Positions 14,605 to 17,868 of a DNA stretch of 17,868 nucleotides are shown piece after piece (positions within the stretch are counted from its first letter, which is position 1; every line of letters begins with the position of its first letter). Origin of the DNA: an uncultured bacterium. GTDB taxonomy: Bacteria > Cloacimonadota > Cloacimonadia > Cloacimonadales > Cloacimonadaceae. The notes beneath the pieces are model-generated. The model saw only the letters and a list, made by a program, of their open reading frames with translations, was not told where the DNA came from and ran no database searches. The position numbers were made by a program, and so were the translations under genes. The stretch covers positions 1 to 17,868 of the forward strand of contig CALLHY010000059.1 of NCBI GenBank assembly GCA_938009275.1, given 5' to 3'.

Positions 14605-15231
14605 TTATGGGCCAATTTTTAGAACTGTATCGGCAAGATCATGAGCAAAATCATCATCAGCACTGGCTATAAGCATTGCTTGCTCTCCAATAAGCCCGCG
14701 TAACAAACTATATATCTGCTCCCGCTCGCTTTTGTTGAACAAATAGTAGGGATCATCAATTAGCAGCACCTTGGGCTTTAGCATCAGTCCACGAATGAAA
14801 CCACAAAGCTTTTTTTTGGCAGGACTAACATAGGCAGGTCGCAGGCTAAAGTCACAATCCAGATTCAGGCGGCTTTCCCAATAGCTTAGGTCTGCATCAA
14901 ATTCTTGCTCATCTCTTCCCGCAAAGCGTAAACGCCATGGAAGTAACAAGTTTTCTCGAAGAGTTAGATTCGAGAGCATTATGCCTTCGTCAAATACCAT
15001 TGCAAAAGTGGATATCATGCCGTTGGTAGATATGTAATCATCGTATCTCATCCCATCGATAACAATGCTGCCGGCATCATAGAGATCAACTCCAATAAGG
15101 GTGGACAGGATATTTGCAGAAACAACTTCGGCCAAGTCAAACAGCACCGTGCATTTATCTACAGGTATGCTTAAACTGAAGCAATTGAGGTGATTGCTGT
15201 TGCATATCTCTTTAATCTCTATCCGCATCAT
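14605..15231 (-). CDS. MlaF-like ABC ATPase homologue lacking all catalytic motifs
   Basis: 208 residues, shorter than typical MlaF (about 250). The ABC fold is recognisable from the spacing: YDAGSIVIDGMRYDD after the P-loop position, LSNLTLRENLLLPWRLR at the Q-loop region, GFIRGLMLKPKVLLIDDP at signature/Walker B, and a closing beta strand. The P-loop GPSGSGKST is replaced by DLAEVVSAN (32-40), the Q-loop glutamine by D81, the LSGGQ signature by VSPAKKK, the Walker B glutamate by D160, and the H-loop histidine by A191. ATP hydrolysis is therefore unlikely. I chose the ATG at 15229-15231, whose first bases overlap the mlaE stop (ATGA), over an upstream TTG. In the Mla system MlaF powers lipid movement between membranes through MlaE; this protein may instead be a structural or regulatory partner. 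The frame is intact, so it is not an obvious pseudogene. Confidence 0.75.
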   Translation of the reverse strand: MMRIEIKEICNSNHLNCFSLSIPVDKCTVLFDLAEVVSANILSTLIGVDLYDAGSIVIDGMRYDDYISTNGMISTFAMVFDEGIMLSNLTLRENLLLPWRLRFAGRDEQEFDADLSYWESRLNLDCDFSLRPAYVSPAKKKLCGFIRGLMLKPKVLLIDDPYYLFNKSEREQIYSLLRGLIGEQAMLIASADDDFAHDLADTVLKIGP

Positions 15232-15992
15232 TGCAACATCCAAAATAGCCAAGTGATAATAATATCGGTGATAATAACCGTAAAGATAGAGCTAACCACA
15301 GCGCGAATAGTGCGTTGCGGAACCTCTGTAGATGCCTTCTGCACGCTCATCCCATGGTATGATGCCGTAATTGCTATAATTAACCCAAAAACCACGCTCT
15401 TCAAAAATCCCATTAACACGTATGAAAGGCGCAATTGAGAAAAGAAGTCGTTTACAAAGGCACGAAATTCCAGATTATTAAAAAACTGTGAAAAGAGCCA
15501 GCCACCAACAACCGCAATGATGTTAAAATACAGAGTTAAGACCACCATCGCAATTACCACTCCGATAATCCGTGAAACCACCAGATACACTAAGGGCGAT
15601 ATACCGAAAGAACGTAACAGATTCATCTCACGGCTTACTACCATATTGCCCAGTTCGGTAGATATTGCCGTGCCACTGCGAGCAATCACCACCAGAGCCG
15701 TAATAATCCCGCTCAGCTCGCCAACCACTACTCTTACCAATATGATATGCACCCAGATACCCTGACCAAATGTGCTCAGCAATTCATAGCCCTGCATTAT
15801 CACCAATCCGCCAATAGCCAGGGCGATAAACCCGATTAGAGGTAATGCCTCAAAGCCAGTAAAAAGTATCTGACGGAATATCACCAGATTACTAACGTGC
15901 CGGTTGGCGCGAACGTGCAGGAGTTCAGATATGGTTTTTATCGTAAACCAAAAAAAGTCCATAACGGACTTTTTTTGCGAATCTCTATTCAT
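15228..15992 (-). CDS. mlaE: MlaE-family lipid ABC transporter permease
   Basis: A 254-residue inner-membrane protein with about five or six hydrophobic segments. Family features are the amphipathic N-terminal helix, FRQILFTGFEALPLIGFIALAIG, the coupling region SGTAISTELGNMVVSREMNLLRSFGISP, and the C-terminal SVVFGLIIAITASYHGM and STEVPQRTIRAVVSSIFTVI. MlaE forms the membrane core of the Mla/MCE transporter that moves phospholipids between the two membranes and needs MlaF (ATPase) and an MlaD-type MCE protein. No mlaD lies in the window. The gene follows the small FlgD-domain protein by 23 bp and overlaps the degenerate MlaF-like gene. The coding start carries a strong hairpin (separate entry). 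The ribosome binding site is weak (GGA). Confidence 0.88.
   Translation of the reverse strand: MNRDSQKKSVMDFFWFTIKTISELLHVRANRHVSNLVIFRQILFTGFEALPLIGFIALAIGGLVIMQGYELLSTFGQGIWVHIILVRVVVGELSGIITALVVIARSGTAISTELGNMVVSREMNLLRSFGISPLVYLVVSRIIGVVIAMVVLTLYFNIIAVVGGWLFSQFFNNLEFRAFVNDFFSQLRLSYVLMGFLKSVVFGLIIAITASYHGMSVQKASTEVPQRTIRAVVSSIFTVIITDIIITWLFWMLQ
15949..15977. repeat. Perfect 12-bp hairpin with A7/T7 runs inside the mlaE start region
   Basis: CAAAAAAAGTCC (15949-15960) and GGACTTTTTTTG (15966-15977) are exact reverse complements around a 5-nt loop. On either strand the stem ends in a seven-base T run, as in a bidirectional terminator. It covers codons 6-15 of mlaE (QKKSVMDFFW). Both homopolymers fall in coding sequence and could cause slippage. 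Confidence 0.8.
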
Positions 15993-16015
15993 GAGTTCCA
16001 GGAAACACTTTCTGA

Positions 16016-16375
16016 TTATTTCAAGATAAGCGTCTTCTTTGTAGAAGTATAACGCGTGCTATAGCCAACAGATACAAAATACCTTCCGGCAGGAACAAAC
16101 TCACCGGAGGCACTTATCCGATCCCAGTCAAATTCCATATACTTGCTGTTTACACCACTGTAAATGGTTCGCACTACTTCGCCTAATTGATTTTCAATAG
16201 TAACCGTTACTGTCGATACGCCCGGAGTGCGAAAAGCCAGAGAGATGGTGCAGTCCTTATCCATGGGATTGGGGCTAACGTCGAAGGCAACAAGATTGTT
16301 GTCTTTCGCATAGGCCGAACCCACAGCGAATACCATTGCAGCAAGCAAAACCACAATTACAGTTAATTTCTTCAT
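16016..16375 (-). CDS. Small exported protein consisting of a single FlgD-like domain
   Basis: 119 residues. The signal peptide is MKKLTVIVVLLAAMVFAVGSAYA, with a likely cut before KDNN. The remaining about 96 residues are one FlgD-like immunoglobulin domain: VSPNPMDKDCTISLAFR, VTVTIENQLGEVVRTIY, FDWDRISASGEFVPAGRY, and a final KKTLILK. In larger proteins of this lineage the domain is the C-terminal sorting tail, as in the 387-1721 protein; here it has no passenger. The frame extends 13 codons further upstream, but GGAG six bases before the ATG at 16373-16375 and the signal peptide fix the start. It lies 54 bp after the ROK kinase gene and 23 bp before mlaE. The role is unknown: a chaperone-like or structural periplasmic/surface protein is possible. 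Confidence 0.8.
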   Translation of the reverse strand: MKKLTVIVVLLAAMVFAVGSAYAKDNNLVAFDVSPNPMDKDCTISLAFRTPGVSTVTVTIENQLGEVVRTIYSGVNSKYMEFDWDRISASGEFVPAGRYFVSVGYSTRYTSTKKTLILK

Positions 16376-16429
16376 GTCTTTCTCCATACTTTTCATGCCT
16401 ATATAGTGTTGCAAGTTCCGTTCCCAGTT

Positions 16430-17326
16430 TTAGGATATTCCCTTTTCTGCCAATATAATCGCACCCATCACTCCTGCTTGGTTACCGTGGTATGCCTTTA
16501 GCACCCTCACTTTCCCCTTGTTTGCTTCAGGCAGGTGCTTATTAACGTCTTTCTCAATTTCGCTTACTTTATACAAACCTGCATCCATCGCCCCACCACC
16601 TAATATTATGCACTCCAGATCCAGCAAGGTAACTATGTTTACAATTGACGTAACCAAGAGTGAATGAGCTTTCATAATAGCCTCTATCACAATGCTATCA
16701 TTCACGTTAAGCAGTTCAGAAAGCTCCATAGATAGATACTTGGAATCATGCTTAGCCAGGCTGCGGCGTAAACCATCTACCGACGAGTATGCTTCCAAAC
16801 AGCCATTCCTGCCACAATTACACCTCAATCCGTCACTCTCAACGCATTGGTGACCAAACTCCCCTGCATAGCCATTACTCCCATGATAAACTTCGCCCCC
16901 CAGCACCAATCCTCCTCCAATGCCACTTCCAACAGTTATCCCCAAAAGATGTTTGCAGTTCGAGTGATATGCTTCTGCCAGTGCCATCAGATTAGCATCG
17001 TTATCACAAAAAACCGGTGCTGTTACAAAAGAGGGAATTATATCAGATGGACGGTAGTTTATCCAGAAAGGCAAATTAGGATTAACCCCGCAGGTTCTTC
17101 CACTTATGCTGTCGATAGTCCCCGGACTGCCAATGCCAATTGCCTTAATATGCTGCAACGACACTTTTTCATCTACAATGGATAGTAGAGTGGAAGCTTG
17201 CTGCATAAAGTGCTCCATGGTTTTGTGTCTGATAGGTATGGAATCAAAATGCCTAAGACCATCAGCATTCCCCCAGCCATATTTGAAACTGGAGCCGCCA
17301 ATGTCGATTCCCAGATACAAGCTCAT
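16430..17326 (-). CDS. ROK-family sugar kinase (glucokinase-like)
   Basis: 298 residues. The N-terminal phosphate-binding loop is GIDIGGSSFK (6-15). The catalytic aspartate is D110 in DNDAN. The sugar-binding GEFGH ends at H159, and with C169, C171 and C176 (CNCGRNGC) it forms the structural zinc site typical of ROK kinases; GGGAMD is present in the C-terminal half. There is no N-terminal helix-turn-helix, so it is an enzyme, not an NagC/Mlc-type repressor. It most likely phosphorylates glucose or a related hexose with ATP; exact sugar preference cannot be read. TGAGGA lies 7 bases before the ATG. It begins 111 bp after tRNA-His on the same strand, so it has its own promoter or is read through from the tRNA cluster. 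Confidence 0.9.
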   Translation of the reverse strand: MSLYLGIDIGGSSFKYGWGNADGLRHFDSIPIRHKTMEHFMQQASTLLSIVDEKVSLQHIKAIGIGSPGTIDSISGRTCGVNPNLPFWINYRPSDIIPSFVTAPVFCDNDANLMALAEAYHSNCKHLLGITVGSGIGGGLVLGGEVYHGSNGYAGEFGHQCVESDGLRCNCGRNGCLEAYSSVDGLRRSLAKHDSKYLSMELSELLNVNDSIVIEAIMKAHSLLVTSIVNIVTLLDLECIILGGGAMDAGLYKVSEIEKDVNKHLPEANKGKVRVLKAYHGNQAGVMGAIILAEKGIS

Positions 17327-17357
17327 TTGCTGTCCTCACAAGATGTTATTTTGGTAT

Positions 17358-17411
17358 AAACTAAGCGGAAATGATTTGTTTGCAAATGTTATATCCGATT
17401 GGGCTTAGTTT
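17358..17411. repeat. Inverted repeat upstream of the ROK kinase
   Basis: AAACTAAGC (17358-17366) and GCTTAGTTT (17403-17411) are perfect 9-bp inverted copies, 36 bp apart, in the gap between tRNA-His and the kinase start. Between them lies TTTGTTTGCAAATG, itself partly palindromic. The pair could be an operator read by a dimer or a long hairpin ending the tRNA transcript. There is no U-tract beside it. Confidence 0.45.
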
Positions 17412-17437
17412 GCGAAAATTGGGAGAAGGAGAAAGAG

Positions 17438-17513
17438 TGGGGTGGGTGATGGGACTCGAACCCACAACGCCCGGAACCACAATCCGGTGCTCTGCCATTG
17501 AACTACACCCACC
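17438..17513 (-). tRNA. tRNA-His (GTG)
   Basis: A full cloverleaf on the minus strand: a 7-bp acceptor stem GTGGGTG/CACCCAC, plus an encoded G at -1 opposite C73, the identity feature of tRNA-His. The anticodon arm is CCGGA-TTGTGGT-TCCGG with anticodon GTG, and the T loop is TTCGAGT. CCA is encoded at 17438-17440. Confidence 0.95.
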
Positions 17514-17553
17514 ATGGTGCTTTATAATACTATTGGCTTTAGGGAACATTAAA

Positions 17554-17630
17554 TGGCACGCCAGAAGGGATTCGAACCCCTGACCCGCAGCTTAGAAGGC
17601 TGCTGCTCTATCCTACTGAGCTACTGGCGC
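17554..17630 (-). tRNA. tRNA-Arg (TCT)
   Basis: A full cloverleaf with the anticodon arm GCAGC-CTTCTAA-GCTGC, anticodon TCT, reading AGA and probably AGG. The acceptor is GCGCCAG with CTGGCGT (a G-T pair at 1-72), the discriminator is G73 and CCA is encoded. Confidence 0.95.
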
Positions 17631-17641
17631 ATAAAAAAAAC

Positions 17642-17719
17642 TGGTAGCGGCGCAGGGATTTGAACCCCGGACCTGCGGATTATGATTCCGACGCTCTAAC
17701 CAGACTGAGCTACACCGCC
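17642..17719 (-). tRNA. tRNA with CAT anticodon, probably elongator Met
   Basis: Acceptor GGCGGTG with CGCCGCT (two G-T pairs), A73, encoded CCA, and anticodon loop ATCATAA. It lacks the initiator features. The GGCGGTG acceptor with A73 looks more like elongator tRNA-Met than the lysidine-modified tRNA-Ile2, but the CAT anticodon alone cannot decide. Position 27-43 of the anticodon stem is a T-C mismatch. Confidence 0.85.
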
Positions 17720-17773
17720 ACAGTTCTTAAAAAACAAGAGCCTAACTTACTAAAGCCAAACTCTTAATAAAAC

Positions 17774-17849
<76 letters not shown>

Positions 17850-17868
17850 TCATGGTTTTGCCATAAAA

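Overview
This window looks like chromosome of a Candidatus Cloacimonadota (WWE1)-type anaerobe. The evidence is lysine-fermentation genes (kdd, kamA and a probable kamB), exported proteins ending in a FlgD-like/type-IX-style C-terminal domain, a ferredoxin-fused electron-transfer flavoprotein alpha subunit, and tRNA genes that encode their own CCA ends. The lineage is inferred from this gene combination, not from a marker gene. Nearly every gene is on the minus strand. The exceptions are a fragment at the left edge and one small exported protein at 8389-8886.

Left part (1-5062). A plus-strand gene end (to 179) and its terminator meet a minus-strand unit that ends at a strong terminator (335-358). 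In transcription order this unit holds a TPR/sigma-54-activator/Fis-HTH regulator (4472 to 2226), two small unknown proteins, and a secreted FlgD-domain protein (1721 to 387). Upstream of the regulator lies about 590 bp without genes. It contains a long nested inverted repeat flanked by runs of 11-bp direct repeats, and it is the most unusual non-coding structure in the window.

Middle (5063-8886). etfA is followed by an overlapping metal-dependent amidohydrolase and then by queE (7-deazaguanine pathway). No etfB is adjacent. A small plus-strand exported protein of unknown function diverges from etfA.

Lysine region (8922-14431). Five tightly packed minus-strand genes probably form one operon: kdd, kamA, a probable KamB reactivase subunit, a cation diffusion facilitator with an N-x3-D / D-x3-D metal signature, and a membrane-anchored M23 (LytM) endopeptidase. 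KamA makes beta-lysine. Kdd oxidises 3,5-diaminohexanoate two steps later. KamB would help keep the B12-dependent 5,6-aminomutase active. KamD, KamE, KamC, Kce and Kal are not in the window, so the pathway is split over several loci.

Right part (14605-17868). A ROK-family sugar kinase, a 119-residue exported protein that is little more than one FlgD-like domain, an MlaE-type lipid-transport permease, and an MlaF-like protein that has lost every ATPase motif lie head to tail. Four tRNA genes precede them: initiator Met, CAT (probably elongator Met), Arg-TCT and His-GTG.

The best leads for new biology are the degenerate ABC partner of MlaE, the nested palindromic repeat element, and the regulator plus two tiny proteins plus secreted protein cassette.
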